A stretch of DNA of 64,000 nucleotides, taken from contig CM038910.1 in NCBI GenBank assembly GCA_021904315.1, positions 23,446,256-23,510,255 on the forward strand, given 5' to 3'. Both the position numbers and the translations under genes were made by a program. The first letter of the stretch is position 1. Every line of letters begins with the position of its first letter. The DNA is from Sphagnum magellanicum (taxonomy: Eukaryota; Streptophyta; Sphagnopsida; Sphagnales; Sphagnaceae). Positions 35,093-46,909 of this stretch are shown here, piece by piece. A model generated the notes under the pieces. The model had not been told where the DNA came from and ran no database searches. It saw only the letters and a list, made by a program, of their open reading frames with translations.

Positions 35093-37454
35093 GTGAGGTG
35101 GATTGAGCATCTGTTACTGAACCAGCACATGGGAGCTAATGTCAAGAAACCTCAACTTGCATTGACACAGGAATCGTGCAAGACCCCATTTTTGGAGATG
35201 ATGGAAAGAAAAAGTGAGATTTCAGGCTCAGCAAAGGTTTTTCTATGGAGCATTGGAATTGGGAGGAGTTGCCCCACCAATTAGTGTTCTCCTGTGCCAT
35301 GGTTCAAGCTTTCCTTATGAGCATGCTGTCCTGCAATCCCAGATCCTCATTTTCAACTAAAGTCCTCTACTCTACAAAGCAAGATCTTAACCCTGAACTG
35401 GACTGCGCTTGAAATGCTGGACCTCAGTTGGGTAAGTATGGATGTGGATAATTGGCACTGGCGATGGGATTACCTACATGCAAGTGGAGGGATTGTACAG
35501 TATTTTCTTTAAGCCTTGATCTAGTAGGGCTGTGAAAGCAAATCTTGGATTTCGCAAAGAGCATGTTCTGTCTGGGCTTTTGGTGACCCAAGCAAAGGAG
35601 TCCTGTGAGAAAGCTATACGCATATGTTTTTCAAAGTGTAAGCACTGAGTCTGTGCACTAGTTAAGATATGCACAGTGAGATTTGGTGACAAAGTCCAAT
35701 ATTCTGTATGTCTGTATGTGGATGATTACCCGCAGGGACAAAACATGTGATGGTGGTGTGGATCCAACATTACAAATTTCTGGTGACATGATGGCAGTGG
35801 ATCCGATGTTGCAAATATTTGGTGAGTCTCTCTTTTCCATCTCTTGATTTAGAGTAACTATCATGTGTACCATTCTTTGTCGCACCACCTTTTCTTTATG
35901 CAACATTCATGACCAAAAATTCTTTATGAGCCCTAAGAACTGGTCAATTGAAACCTCAAAACCAACCTCTTGTAGTGAAAAACAAGGGAGGTCTCACACT
36001 GACTCATATTCCCAACTAAATAGAAATAAAATCTGCAACACTGGAGTTTCTGGAGGTCTTACACTGATTCATAATCCAACTAAATAGAAATAAAATCTGC
36101 ACCAATGGAGTTTCTGCAACAGAACGATGTAAACAGTACAAAATGATCATCAAGGTTCGGAATTCCAAGAACTACTGCATTCATACTAACCCTAAATCAG
36201 TGGGTTTCCAGGAATCAGCTTTCTCTGACCTCACTCTCTTGAGCTTCAACAGATCATGATTTTGTATCTCATTACTATAAACCCACCGAGTACCATAGTG
36301 ACAACAGTTGTTCCCATACTACAATACACAAATTGAAAGACCTAGACAGCTTCTTCACTCAGAAACTCAACACTCTGATCAACTCGGCACACACACATGC
36401 ATAACAAAGAAAACAATTAAAATACCTCACAATCAACTCAGAAAGTTTGATAAGGAATACTTAACACCCCTCCACAAGCCCCACCAGAACACACCTTGCT
36501 GCAGAAACCTCATGCTTCCTCGGAGTTCCCAGAAACCTAGGTGCTCTCTCTCCTTTTAAACAACAAATTGACAAACAACACACATGACAACAGACTCCCA
36601 TAATGATAAGACACCTCATGACCGCTTCTCGAGATCCCTGAAGTTTTTCATCACTTTCCTGTCATCAACCCATATCTCCTACAAAGAATGCATCCTTCCT
36701 AAAAGAAATACATAGCGCAGCGGAAAACTACTATTTCTCTAGGATGCGATACATGCTTCACAAATTCTCCAGACAACCAAAATTAAAGCTCAGACTAACA
36801 TTCCAAAACCCACAATTCAACCCATCCAACTTAGTCCTGTGTCTGTGAAGACAATAGCGCCCTTTTATCTCCAGCTTAAGCTCCATATCTTTGACAGACA
36901 GCCATCAATGCAAACAGCGAGGAAGCAACAACACCCACAAAAGATGCACCCAAAGAAAGCATCCCACGATACAGTGAGCGCCGTCAAGAGTAAACTCAGC
37001 CTTGCTCAAAACAAGCAAGAAACCAAAACCATGAGAAAACACAGAAAGACCAAATTCCTCTTCACATGTTTTCTCATCACACTCCAATTTGGCGGTCATT
37101 TGGTTCAGAATCCGGTTCTTTGATTTTTTGGGAACCAGGGGCATGAACCCTAAGAACCACCATGATAACCTCCTGGGGTCCGTTCTTCTGTTCCCGGTTT
37201 TTCTGATAACCGCCCAACCCTTGTCAAAGGCTTCTTTTTTGTTTCCCATTTTTGGTGATTTTTTTTTTGCCTCGGATTACTGACTGAGGAATAGCGGCTT
37301 CCTGGATGATAAATGTGGATGTGGATAAGGGGGCATGGGTCATCGAAAGATGGATGTGAAAGAAGCACAGTGTGTAAACGATCACAGAGAGAGACAGCGC
37401 GCTTGGGAGGTGAGGCGAGAGGCGAGGTCGCGAGGTTTGGAGGTGTGTGCAGCG
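35093..37454. other. Spacer between the acyltransferase and GTPase genes
   Basis: Contains the likely 3' UTR of the left gene and the promoter/5' leader of the right gene. No separate gene supported. A two-copy 65-bp direct repeat lies at 35990-36115 (GGTCTCACACTGACTCAT against GGTCTTACACTGATTCAT, each followed by AACTAAATAGAAATAAAATC). Confidence 0.55.
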
Positions 37455-39578
37455 ATGGCGGACGCGGTGCGGTCTCGACTCTGCTGCGGCAGCAGCAGCA
37501 GAAACCACAGCAACAGCTCTACTGCCTGCCTCACTAACTTCCCTCGCTACCCATTCCGTTGCTCCGCGTACAATTCATCTCTCCCCTCCTGCTCGCGTCT
37601 TTGCGTCCAGACATACGTGACCCGTTCGCAATCGTCAGATGCTGGTAAAGCTTCCAAGCTGCGGAGCTTCTGTGAGCTGAGGCACAGAAGGTCCAATGGA
37701 GCCTCGGATTTCTCGTCTAGTGGAAGATTGGGGCTGAATTCCGAGGTGGGTTTTGCACCCTTGGCTGCTGCTTCTGCTTCTGCTGAGGAGGAGGACGAGG
37801 AAGAAGATGAGGAACTTGATTATGAGGAAGTGGGTGAAGACGAGGGGGAGGAAGAGGATACGGAGGATTTTCCAGAAGAGGTATATGAGCGAGAAGCCTC
37901 AGGTGTGGTCCGGGAGTACACTCTCAATTTGTTTGAGCAGATGCAAGAGGAGGATGAGGGACGGGAGACGGAAAAGAAGGAGAAGAAGAAGAAGAAGAAG
38001 AAGAGAAGGGGAGGAGCTTGGGAGCTCGAGCCGCAGGTTCCGGACCATCTCCTGCCGAAAGTGGCCATTGTGGGTAGACCTAATGTGGGTAAGTCTGCTC
38101 TCTTCAACCGTATTGCGGGTGGCGATGTCGCAATTGTGAACGATGAAGCTGGAGTGACACGAGATCGGCTCTACACTAGAGCTTTTTGGAGCACCCATGA
38201 GTTTATGATCGTGGACACGGGTGGGGTGCTCACCATCCCAGGAGCAGGCTCTGATGCAGTGGCCATCACTGAAGGGGGAGGCTCTGAAGCTGTAGAAAGA
38301 GCTGTGAAACAAGCTTCTACAGCTGGATTGCCTGCCATGATTGAACGCCAGGCCGCTGCTGCTGTGGACACTGCGGATTCCATCATCTTTGTCGTTGATG
38401 GGCAAGCTGGATTGACAGCTGCAGACACTGACATTGCAGATTGGCTGCGGAAGAAACACTCCAATAAGAGAATCACTCTGGCTGTCAATAAATGTGAGTC
38501 ACCCACAAGAGGCCTCCTTCAAGCTGCTGAGTTCTGGTCATTAGGGTTTACTCCCATTCCAGTTTCAGCAATTTCTGGCACAGGGACAGGAGATTTGCTT
38601 GATAGTGTGTGTGCAGAGCTGAAGGCTCTTGAGGCTGACAATTTTGTAGACGAAGATGATGACAAGCCTATGGCAATTGCCATCGTTGGGAAACCCAATG
38701 TGGGTAAGAGCAGCATTTTGAATGCATTGGTTGGTGAAGAGCGCACAATTGTAAGTCCTGTGAGTGGCACCACACGAGATGCCATTGATACTGACTTCAC
38801 AGCTCCAAATGGCCAGGTTTACAAGCTGATTGACACTGCAGGAATCCGGCGAAGATCAGCTGTTGCATCGGCAGGTAGCCGGACTGAGTTGTTGTCAGTG
38901 AACCGTGCTTTCAGGGCAATTCGAAGGTCGGATGTAGTGGCTCTTGTGATTGATGCCATGGATTGTGTGACTGAGCAAGATTTCAGGCTAGGTGAGAGAA
39001 TAGAGACAGAGGGGAAGGCTTGTGTCATTGTTGTGAACAAGTGGGATACAGTGCCAGACAAAGATGCACAGAGCACTGTGTGGTATGATCGTGATGTACG
39101 AGAGAAGTTGCGCATACTAGATTGGGCACCCATTGTTTACTGCTCTGCTTCAAGTGGCCAACGAATCCACAAGATTCTTGAAGCAGCCGTCCAAGCTGGA
39201 GAACAGAGGTGTAGACGTCTGCCGACAGCTACTTTGAATCAAGTCATCCGCGATGCGGTGACTTTGAAGCAGCCACCCACAGGCCGAGGTGGCAAGAAAG
39301 GTCGCATTTACTACTGTACACAAGCTGCAATTCGGCCACCTACCTTTGTCTATTTTGTGAATGATTCAAGGCTTTTCCCTGAAATCTACAGGCGCTATAT
39401 GGAGAAACAGCTGCGACAGAATGTTGGATATCCAGGCACACCTGTTCGGCTGCTATGGCGTAGCAAGCCAAAAGCTGAGCGGGGGAAAGCCATCAAGGGT
39501 GCAGCAGGGTCTGCCAGTAAAGAGAAGCGGAAGCCAGCAGAGATGGCAGCAGGAACTCTCACAGAGGCTTCCAGATGA
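37455..39578 (+). CDS. DER: Der/EngA-type double GTPase, plant organellar form, intronless
   Basis: Single 707-residue open frame. Order: Ser/Asn-rich N-terminus resembling a transit peptide; acidic tract (about 111-149); Lys-rich tract (about 174-186); first G domain with GRPNVGKS (207-214), DTGGV (254) and NKCE (345); second G domain with GKPNVGKSS (412 on), DTAGI (460) and NKWD (528). A KH-like C-terminal domain runs from about 617 (RIYYCTQAAIRPPTFVYFVN). The long insert between DTGGV and the VDGQAG segment, including MIERQAAAAVD, matches the plant Arabidopsis EMB2738-like branch. Bacterial Der assists 50S ribosome assembly, and the plant protein is expected to do this in plastids or mitochondria. 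ATG 37455 has a strong context (GCGATGGC); in-frame ATGs at 37335 and 37350 would add 40 or 35 residues that look unlike a transit peptide. Confidence 0.95.
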   Translation: MADAVRSRLCCGSSSRNHSNSSTACLTNFPRYPFRCSAYNSSLPSCSRLCVQTYVTRSQSSDAGKASKLRSFCELRHRRSNGASDFSSSGRLGLNSEVGFAPLAAASASAEEEDEEEDEELDYEEVGEDEGEEEDTEDFPEEVYEREASGVVREYTLNLFEQMQEEDEGRETEKKEKKKKKKKRRGGAWELEPQVPDHLLPKVAIVGRPNVGKSALFNRIAGGDVAIVNDEAGVTRDRLYTRAFWSTHEFMIVDTGGVLTIPGAGSDAVAITEGGGSEAVERAVKQASTAGLPAMIERQAAAAVDTADSIIFVVDGQAGLTAADTDIADWLRKKHSNKRITLAVNKCESPTRGLLQAAEFWSLGFTPIPVSAISGTGTGDLLDSVCAELKALEADNFVDEDDDKPMAIAIVGKPNVGKSSILNALVGEERTIVSPVSGTTRDAIDTDFTAPNGQVYKLIDTAGIRRRSAVASAGSRTELLSVNRAFRAIRRSDVVALVIDAMDCVTEQDFRLGERIETEGKACVIVVNKWDTVPDKDAQSTVWYDRDVREKLRILDWAPIVYCSASSGQRIHKILEAAVQAGEQRCRRLPTATLNQVIRDAVTLKQPPTGRGGKKGRIYYCTQAAIRPPTFVYFVNDSRLFPEIYRRYMEKQLRQNVGYPGTPVRLLWRSKPKAERGKAIKGAAGSASKEKRKPAEMAAGTLTEASR

Positions 39579-40880
39579 AATTCTCCTTCATTAGTTGCAA
39601 GTAACCTCAATTTTGCCTTCACTCCTTTTAGTCTTTTGTGCCCTTAATTTCATCTTTCCTTCACTGCCAACATTTCTGGATGATGGATGGTAAAACAGCA
39701 AGATTTTGATCAGTAGTTTTATTGATGGTGTGTTATTGCATCCAGCAGCTGCAAAAACAACAGTGGAAGACCCTGTTTTCTCCTCCATGTTTTGTCCCTG
39801 TAAATGCAACTGGTAGTCCATATGAATATGCTTGCTCCAGAGCTCCAATTTATCTCAGATAGAAAGCAGTTTGATTCTTCAAACTTGTTGAGCTGATCAG
39901 GTGGTTCCCATTTGCAGGCAGAAATTAGTGGGAGCAGCATTTGCAAGAGGTTTTGTTGCATCATGACCTATGGGTACACCCACACTTGTACTACCCTTGT
40001 TTTAAATAGGATCTTGGAGGCTGTGTTGCACAATGACTTCTGAGGACAAACTTTTACTACTCAGGTTTTGAAATTGGACACCTGGGAGGTGCTGCAAGCT
40101 TAGTGACTTCATTCATGCAGAACTTAAGGGCTCAATTCCAGGCAAATGAACACTGGGTATGTCAGATACTGAATCTGTGTTATATTGGAGAGAAGGAAAG
40201 GCATTCTGTTTCTGTTGCCACCATGGAAGCTGGCCATTGTGCTTAACTGGTCGTTGCACCTCCCTGTACCCATCTCTGCAACTTGAAGGATTCCAATTTG
40301 TGGCAACTGTAATGAACAATGTCACCAAGACCATTGCAAAGATAGCTGGGAGAACATTAATACTGAGGTATCCAATCATTTTCCTGTATTGGGGATGAAT
40401 TGTTCTCTTGTGTTTTCTTGCAGGGATTGTCAATGGTGGCCAAGCAGTGTTTCTCAGCATCTCCTTGGTTGGTATAGAATTCTTTTTGATGGAACTCCTG
40501 CCTATAGATGGCAGTTATGATAGTTGAGGTGCTCTACAGAAAGTACTAGGCTTGAAAATAACACTAACCTTTTGCATTGCTCTTTGCTCTGCATTTCTAT
40601 ATGAAGAAAGCGCTACTGTAGTACACAGAATTTTGACTACCTACTTTCTGTTCCATGTTCCCAATACAGAGTGAGTGATTCTCCTCACAGTTGTCATTTG
40701 TAGCAGTGTTGTGAAAGCTAAGATTCTCTCCTCACCAAGTTTCATACCTCTTGCACTTATATGTGATTTTTGAGTTAAGCCTGTCAGATGGGAGCTTTTG
40801 CATTGCCAAAACATTGGTGATTTCTTCGTGCCACTATTGAACTGACAGCTCCTTGATTCATACACTTGTTTACTCCTTCC
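39579..40880. other. 3' flank of the GTPase gene; scattered splice-like signals
   Basis: No long open frame. Short acceptor/donor-bounded stretches occur, for example 40134ff (...GCAG before AACTTAAGGG, donor GTATGT) and 40424-40471 (GGLSMVAKQ-like, donor GTATAG). They could be tiny exons of the unidentified locus to the right, or chance. Confidence 0.35.
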
Positions 40881-42332
40881 TTCCTGATCATTGCAAATTA
40901 TTTGGGACCTTGCTGGGCCATCTGGAGGAGGCGGAGGATCTGATGAGGACAATGCCTTGCGAACCCAATGCTTCTATGTGGAGGGCTCAAGCTTGATGCT
41001 TGCAGAGTTTATGGTTATGTGGATACGGGAAAATATCCAGGTCTTTCCTTTAGATTGTGATACTAAAGTGTGTGCCTGATGAGAAGACTGAGTACACAGG
41101 ACAAAACCTGTAGGCTGTCTTTGTGGGAATAAATTGCCAGCCCTGCAGCTCCTGTACAATTTTTGTGAGAAAATCTCTCACACTAGAGAAATCTTTTGTG
41201 TTTTTCTGCTCCCCATCTTTCAATGCACCCTTCATCTCTTCATACATTTTGCTCCAAGAGAATCACTCACACACTCAGAATCACTCTTTTGTGTTGGATA
41301 CCATGGCCTTGGTTTATCATCATATCAAGTGATCAGCAGGTGGGTTGGTGACATTTGCTTAATGGTGTGTGTTCTTGGCTGTGTGGAATTGAGGTGTTAA
41401 TGGTAGTGGTGCCAAGAAGAAGATTTTGTACCACTCCTGTAATCTTGGCATGCATGTGTGCCCACAAAAGCCCAAGACTGTTTGGTGGGACTTAGATGTC
41501 AGAAGTGCAGGTGGAATGGGACTTGGCTTGTCTGGTGGTTTTTTTTTTCCCCTACCATTTGTGGGAACTTGGGAAGTGAAAGAGCAGCAGTTGTGTGTTG
41601 TGTCTGCAAGAAAAAAAGGGGAGTGCTTGTGTGCATACAGAGAGGAGAGGGATGGGCAAAAAATCCAGCCTTGTTGCTCATCGGACTCTGTCACAGCGGA
41701 AGCTGGTGCCAGAGTTGCATGATGACAGAGGAGGAGGACTCTGTAAGGAGCCCACTCCATCAACTGACAGCTGCAGCAAGGATGTGCTGCACTCTGAGCT
41801 CTTGGCAAAGAAGAGAGATGATGAAGGTGGTTCTAAGTTAGGACCCATCAAAGAACAGCAGGAGAATGCTGCACACCAACAAGCCATCCTTCAGAGCCTT
41901 GCTTCGTAAGTGACCAGTGCACCTCTTCTGTTTTTTTTTTTTCTTTTTGCCTTCAGACTTTTGCATGTTTAACTTTCCTGCTAGTGTGCATCCTATCTGT
42001 GGAAGTGCCACCAAGAAGTAATATGTGATGGGGGGAACTCTTTGCTGTCTTACAAGAACTTTTGGCTGCTCAAACCTCCAAGAAATCTTGTATTGTTGCT
42101 TAGGGAATTTGCCTAAACACCCAAAGTGTTGGAATTTATGAGCTCTGGAGTCCTTTTGTGGGGGGAGAATTGGTTGTAATAGAAGTAGAAGTGGGCAACC
42201 AAGATGTGCATCTGTTTACCAACATAGTAGTTCCTGAGGAGAGTGGAGTGACACCATCTATCACCATGTGTTTGGTAGTGACTCATCCCTTTTTTGTGTT
42301 GTGGTAGTCCTTGGTTTCCACCTGCTTTTTTT

Positions 42333-42585
42333 TAGGAGCTTTGAGTAGTTTCTTGCATCATTCTTACTCTTATTCTTCATGTTTAGCATGAGCTATTTGC
42401 AAAGGGAGTTTGATGGCACATATGCAATCTTACAGGTTTCTGGTTTCTCTTTTGGGGAAGAGCTTTGGGTTAGTTTCTTTCATTGTTCTCAACCTTGTAT
42501 TTCTTTGTTTTTCTTAATCTGGTTCTTGGTTTGGCATAGGTATTTGGAAGGGGAGTTGATGACACGTCTGCAATCTTACTCAACA
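42333..42585 (+). repeat. Diverged tandem duplication including an exon-like segment
   Basis: The stretch 42333-42430 (GGAGCTTTGAGTAG...GCAAAGGGAGTTTGATGGC...TGCAATCTTAC) is repeated in diverged form at about 42461-42575 (AGAGCTTTGGGTTAG...GGAAGGGGAGTTGATGAC...TGCAATCTTAC). Only the second copy keeps a clean CATAG acceptor. Confidence 0.6.
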
Positions 42586-42712
42586 AGTCTAGCTGAGGTG
42601 CTGGCACTTGGGAGCCTGCTATTTTCCTTGATAACAAGTGTTGTCTCAGTAGCACAGCAGGAGAGATAAAAAATCTCTCTGTTCCATAAGGGAGAGGAGG
42701 AATTCAGTCGGA

Positions 42713-42732
42713 GGGGGGGGGGGGGGGGGGGG
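42713..42732. repeat. Run of 20 G residues
   Basis: Uninterrupted poly-G tract. Potential quadruplex former and likely length-variable; the exact length may be a sequencing artefact. Confidence 0.9.
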
Positions 42733-44029
42733 TAATGAGATTCTGAAGAACCCAAAAGTGTTCGAAGAAATCCATCAAACAAGGGGGTTTGTTTTAGCTG
42801 AACATGAAGTACATAACAGCAGCAAAGCTTCAATCTGTAAGTTACTACTGCATGTTCTTTCTCTTGCTAGAAACTAGTCTAACAACTTTGTGGGATACAA
42901 TTTTGTGTACTCTCAAGCAGGTTGAGGCCATCAACAAGGAGCGTTTGTTTTACCACAACAAGCTAATTCAGATTGAGAAGGTAAAATTGTCAGAGCCACT
43001 TCCGCCTCTAATTCATTTCAGCTGTTTGGATATTCAATTTATTACTCTTCAATCTGAATCAATCAGTTTCGCATGCAACCCATATATCTGTCTGTCTGTT
43101 GGTCTGTCTGTCTGTCATGGCTGCAGCATTCTTACAGCTGCTTCAGTGCAATTGGGTGGTTGATACAAACTGCACATACACCAACACAGACAAGTGGAGA
43201 GAGAAAACAGATGGTGGAATCAAGCCCAATGGTCGTCAACTGAGAAAAGGCAGAAGCTGTCATGTGTGTAGACATGAATTTTTATAGAATGACCATGTCC
43301 TCCTCTAATTCATGCTAAATGCTTTTTACCCAGAGCAAAAACCTTGATGAAGTTGGTCACGCTTTTGGGAGTGCAGATGTGTGAACGTGCACAGCCATAT
43401 GCATCAACTGCACCTCTGGTGGAATCAGTAATATCTATCTTAGGGTCTACCACTGATCGTCCTAGTCCTTGCTAGAAACGTTGATGAGGTATGTTTGAGG
43501 ACTGGATTGAAAGTGCAAACAACAGCAAGGATGCGGTAAAGATGCTAATGAGAAGCTTGCCAGGAGATGCTTGGGAGAACCAACTTATCTTGCTGCAAGA
43601 ACGGAACATCATCACATAACAAAAAAAGAAAGAAAAAGTGGTGGGTGAATTCCCAAACTCTGTAGTTGATGTACAGAAACAGTTTTGTGTTGGGGGACCA
43701 CTCTTCTCTATTCTCTGCATGGAACATTTACTCCTACATGGGGATGCACTTGTGAATCTGCATATTCAGAGCTCAAAAATCGCTTCATGGAGCTCAGGAA
43801 CTGCATCGGAGTGCAAGTTGGGTTTTGCATGGATGCAATTGTTACTCGTGCAAATTCAAGCTAGAATAGCACAAGCAAGAAGACTTCTGTTGTACCTGAA
43901 AATACCGGATTATGGAGACTTCATCATCTTATTAGACACAATATTCTTCCTGATTATTGTGGAGGAGTTTTTGTCTGCATGCCCAATCCAATACCAAAAA
44001 GGTTTTTTGTACATTCGTTGGTTCTAATG

Positions 44030-46480
44030 GAAGGAAATTCACCATCAAACTCAAGTATTTGCAATTACCAATCTTTTGAATTCAGATCCATATGCATTTA
44101 GATCATTTTGTAGTTGGCCATCTTCATAATTGTGGCATTTTATGATTGGATGCATAAGAAAAATGTATGTTACCATAATAATCATGAAGTCAATAATTAT
44201 TGCAATTTTGACACATTAAAATTCTTCTACTGTAAGTAACTAAATGTAGTTCATCTAGTTGTTTTCACAAAGAAGGTGGAAAATGACCTTCAAGACGGAA
44301 AGTAAAAGGTATTAACAATATTGAAGAAAGAAAGTTGGTAAGTGTTTTCATACGTATTTCTTAACAAATATATGTCGAGGCATACAAAATAGGTTAAATT
44401 CTACCAAGAAGTTCATTTTGATGGAAGTTATTTAATGAAATGTTTTTTTTTTTTTTTTTGGTGTTTATATGTGTGTTAGTGTTAACTTTTTGTTTGGAAC
44501 AAATGTAGCTATGTATATATATTTTTTAATGTTATAAATAATAGTGATTTTACAATCTTTGGTTTCAACGATAAATTATTTTGCTTTGTTTTTTATTTTT
44601 GGTTTGGATTTGTACTAGTTTTAGTAGTTTTTGAAGTGTGTTTTGTGTCTTTAAAAGTTAGTTTAAAAAATTCTCAAGATTTGCATGTCTATTTTTTTTT
44701 CTTTGTTTTAGAACAGGTTGTTGATCAAATGAAATCTAAGATTTAAAAATTATTTTAAATCAGTAAATGATGTCAAGAGTAGTCACAAGGGGTCTTAGAA
44801 GGCAATTAGAATTAGAAGCACCCCCAATAGTTTGTTCATGAGATGATTCAACCCCAAGAACAAACACGTTCTCAAGTCGAGGGAATTCAATCTTAGGTCA
44901 AGTTTAATCTGGTACATGAAGAGCACCCAAATCCCACAATAAGCATAACAAGAGTTGGATGCCAATGATGGACTAAACTATTCATGAACTAGTTAATGAT
45001 CCACTCATGTAGAAGCAACAATTACATAAGGAAAACTAGATTAAAACAAGGGAAAGGGCATTGAATCTAATAAAGTCTTCATTGGATATATTGGTTTTTG
45101 TTGGACTATTCAGTTTGGTTCTTCACACCATCATACCTTGTGTTATCGGGGCTTTTCACTTTGTCACATTTTTTGTTTCATGATGCTAGGTATGATGTCA
45201 CAAAATTATGCTGCCATTGTTGTTATTTCCATTATAATATTTTCTTCTAATGAAAGTATCTAAAATACTAGAAGGATGTTAATTATGAAATGGTGAAACA
45301 TGAATGATGGTCCATACTAAACATGTGATAATTATCAAAATTTTATTTGATTTGTTGATTTTAGAATATTCATTGTTTTAACAAGTTGCATGACCTTTAA
45401 AAGTGAACAAATTATTGATGTTTAATTTTGTATTGTGTAATTGTCACCAAAACCATAAAACTAAAACAACTCTTGAGCTTTTTACTTAATGTTCCAATTG
45501 CAAAGAGATGTCCTTTAGGATTTGCTACCTTCGATTTACCTTGTGAATATGTATACTTAATTTCTCACTTTGGTGGTGTACTTCAAGCTAATATATAAAC
45601 TTGCCCAATCAGATTTTGTGACTTTATTTTTATTTGTCTTATGTTATTCAAGGTTATTATAATGTTGAAAGTTTATGTTGGATTAGAGGTTTTGAACTTG
45701 TGGTAAGACACAAACAATTCAATTGTGGTCCACGTCTATATATGAACATTGTGTATGGGAATGTTGGATTATTTATCATTATTTGCAAATGTTTTTGGTG
45801 ATGACTACAAGTTCATTTAACCAAAAGCAAGTTGGTTTGTTAAATTGTGTATTTCATCTTAGTGGTATTTTGACTCTTGTAAATATCTTTTATGTTGGTG
45901 GGCTCAAGCACCCATATATAATTTTAAGAAATGAGATCTAATACAAGGATCGATAAGGAGTAAACAACATGTTGGTACAAATCTTAGAGATTTGGATGGA
46001 CTAGTTTCATAGCAAGTTACCTAGAGATATCAATCTTTGATGTAAATTATTTTTCCTAGTATTAATGTATTAGACATGTCTATTTCTCAACTTTATGATC
46101 CTATTTGTTGTATCTTATGATTTCAACTAGGGATTTGAGCTTGTGCTGAGTTTGATTTATGATGATATTTCTATATAAATTATGCAATTTTTTTGACCAG
46201 GTAAGGTGACATAATATTTTGGTGGTGATCATACACATGTAATAGTGATTTAAATTTCTACTATACATTTTTTTTTCCTTAAAATTGACACTTTCACATA
46301 TACAAAAGCAATGTTTATGTGACATTTTACATGACATGCAATGTCGTTACGACATGGGTTTTCATTTGAGAATTCATGTTATTTCAACATGGCCATGTCA
46401 TTACACATGTTGAATGAAATGTCATATGCACAATGTCAAGAAGGCATTTGTTTAAACAACGTGAACTATTCATGTCAAAT
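44030..46480. other. AT-rich intergenic DNA
   Basis: No coding signal beyond short chance frames. Includes a T-run of about 18 at 44441-44459. No element ends recognised. Confidence 0.55.
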
Positions 46481-46489
46481 GGATGAATC

Positions 46490-46900
46490 TTTGTTTTTTT
46501 GACATGCTTATGAAATATCCATTTGACATCAACACATATGTCAAATGGATTTATGTGATGTCCATTTGACATCCATGCCGATGTCGAATGAACTTATAAA
46601 ATGTCCATTTGACATCAACATGGATGTTGAATGGACTTATGTGATGTCCATTCAACATCAACATAGATGTCAAATGGACGTATGTGATGTCCATTTGACA
46701 TCCACGTTGATGTTGAATGGATTTATAAAATGTCCATTTGAAACCAACATGGATGTTGAATGGATTTATGTGATGTCCATTCAACATCAAAATAAATGTC
46801 AAATGGACATATGTGACTCACATGGATGTTGAATGGACTTGTTTATGTCGATTTGACATCAATGTTGATGTTGAATGGACTTACATGATGTTCATTAAAC
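46490..46900. repeat. 43-bp palindromic minisatellite
   Basis: The marker TCCATTTGA/TCCATTCAA recurs at 46561, 46604, 46647, 46690, 46733 and 46776, exactly 43 bases apart, with degenerate units on both sides. Within each unit GTCCATTTGACATC is followed by its approximate complement GATGTTGAATGGAC, so every unit is self-complementary. As 43 is not divisible by three, the open frames on both strands cycle through three phases and are artefacts. Confidence 0.93.
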
Positions 46901-46909
46901 ATGCACATG

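Larger units (their letters stand above)
40891..43381 (+). other. Exon-like fragments of an unidentified gene or pseudogene
   Basis: Several plus-strand segments look like exons but I could not join them into one frame. (i) About 40.92-41040: DEDNALRTQCFYVEG, SLMLAEFMVMWIRENIQ, donor GTCTTT. (ii) 41697-41905: RKLVPELHDDRG, SELLAKKRDDEGG, KEQQENAAHQQAILQSLA, donor GTAAGT, charged and coiled-coil-like. (iii) About 42540 on: YLEGELMTRLQSYSTSLAEV after a CATAG acceptor. (iv) About 42921-42980: VEAINKERLFYHNKLIQIEK. (v) About 43335-43381: SKNLDEVGHAFGSADV then a stop. Segment (iv) resembles the KERxFYxxKLxxIE pattern of the EB1 microtubule-protein C-terminal helix, but no EB1 calponin-homology domain is present. 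It may be a real fast-evolving gene or a decayed one. Confidence 0.35.

Noticed and set aside
37335-37454. Extension of the Der protein to the upstream ATG at 37335
   Set aside because: The 40 extra residues are charged and unlike a transit peptide, while ATG 37455 has the better context; kept only as an alternative.
37820-38506. Minus-strand open frames of 95-186 residues
   Set aside because: Antisense to the Der GTPase, whose motifs are unambiguous on the plus strand.
40891-43381. Annotating the locus as an EB1 microtubule-binding protein
   Set aside because: Only a short C-terminal-like helix matches; the calponin-homology domain is absent and the exons cannot be joined in frame.
46545-46832. 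Open frames on both strands giving Met/Asp/His-rich repeated peptides
   Set aside because: They arise from the 43-bp palindromic minisatellite and cycle through phases; no start context or splice support.
46490-46900. CRISPR array
   Set aside because: Spacing is regular, but the units are contiguous palindromic repeats without unique spacers or cas genes, in a eukaryotic context.
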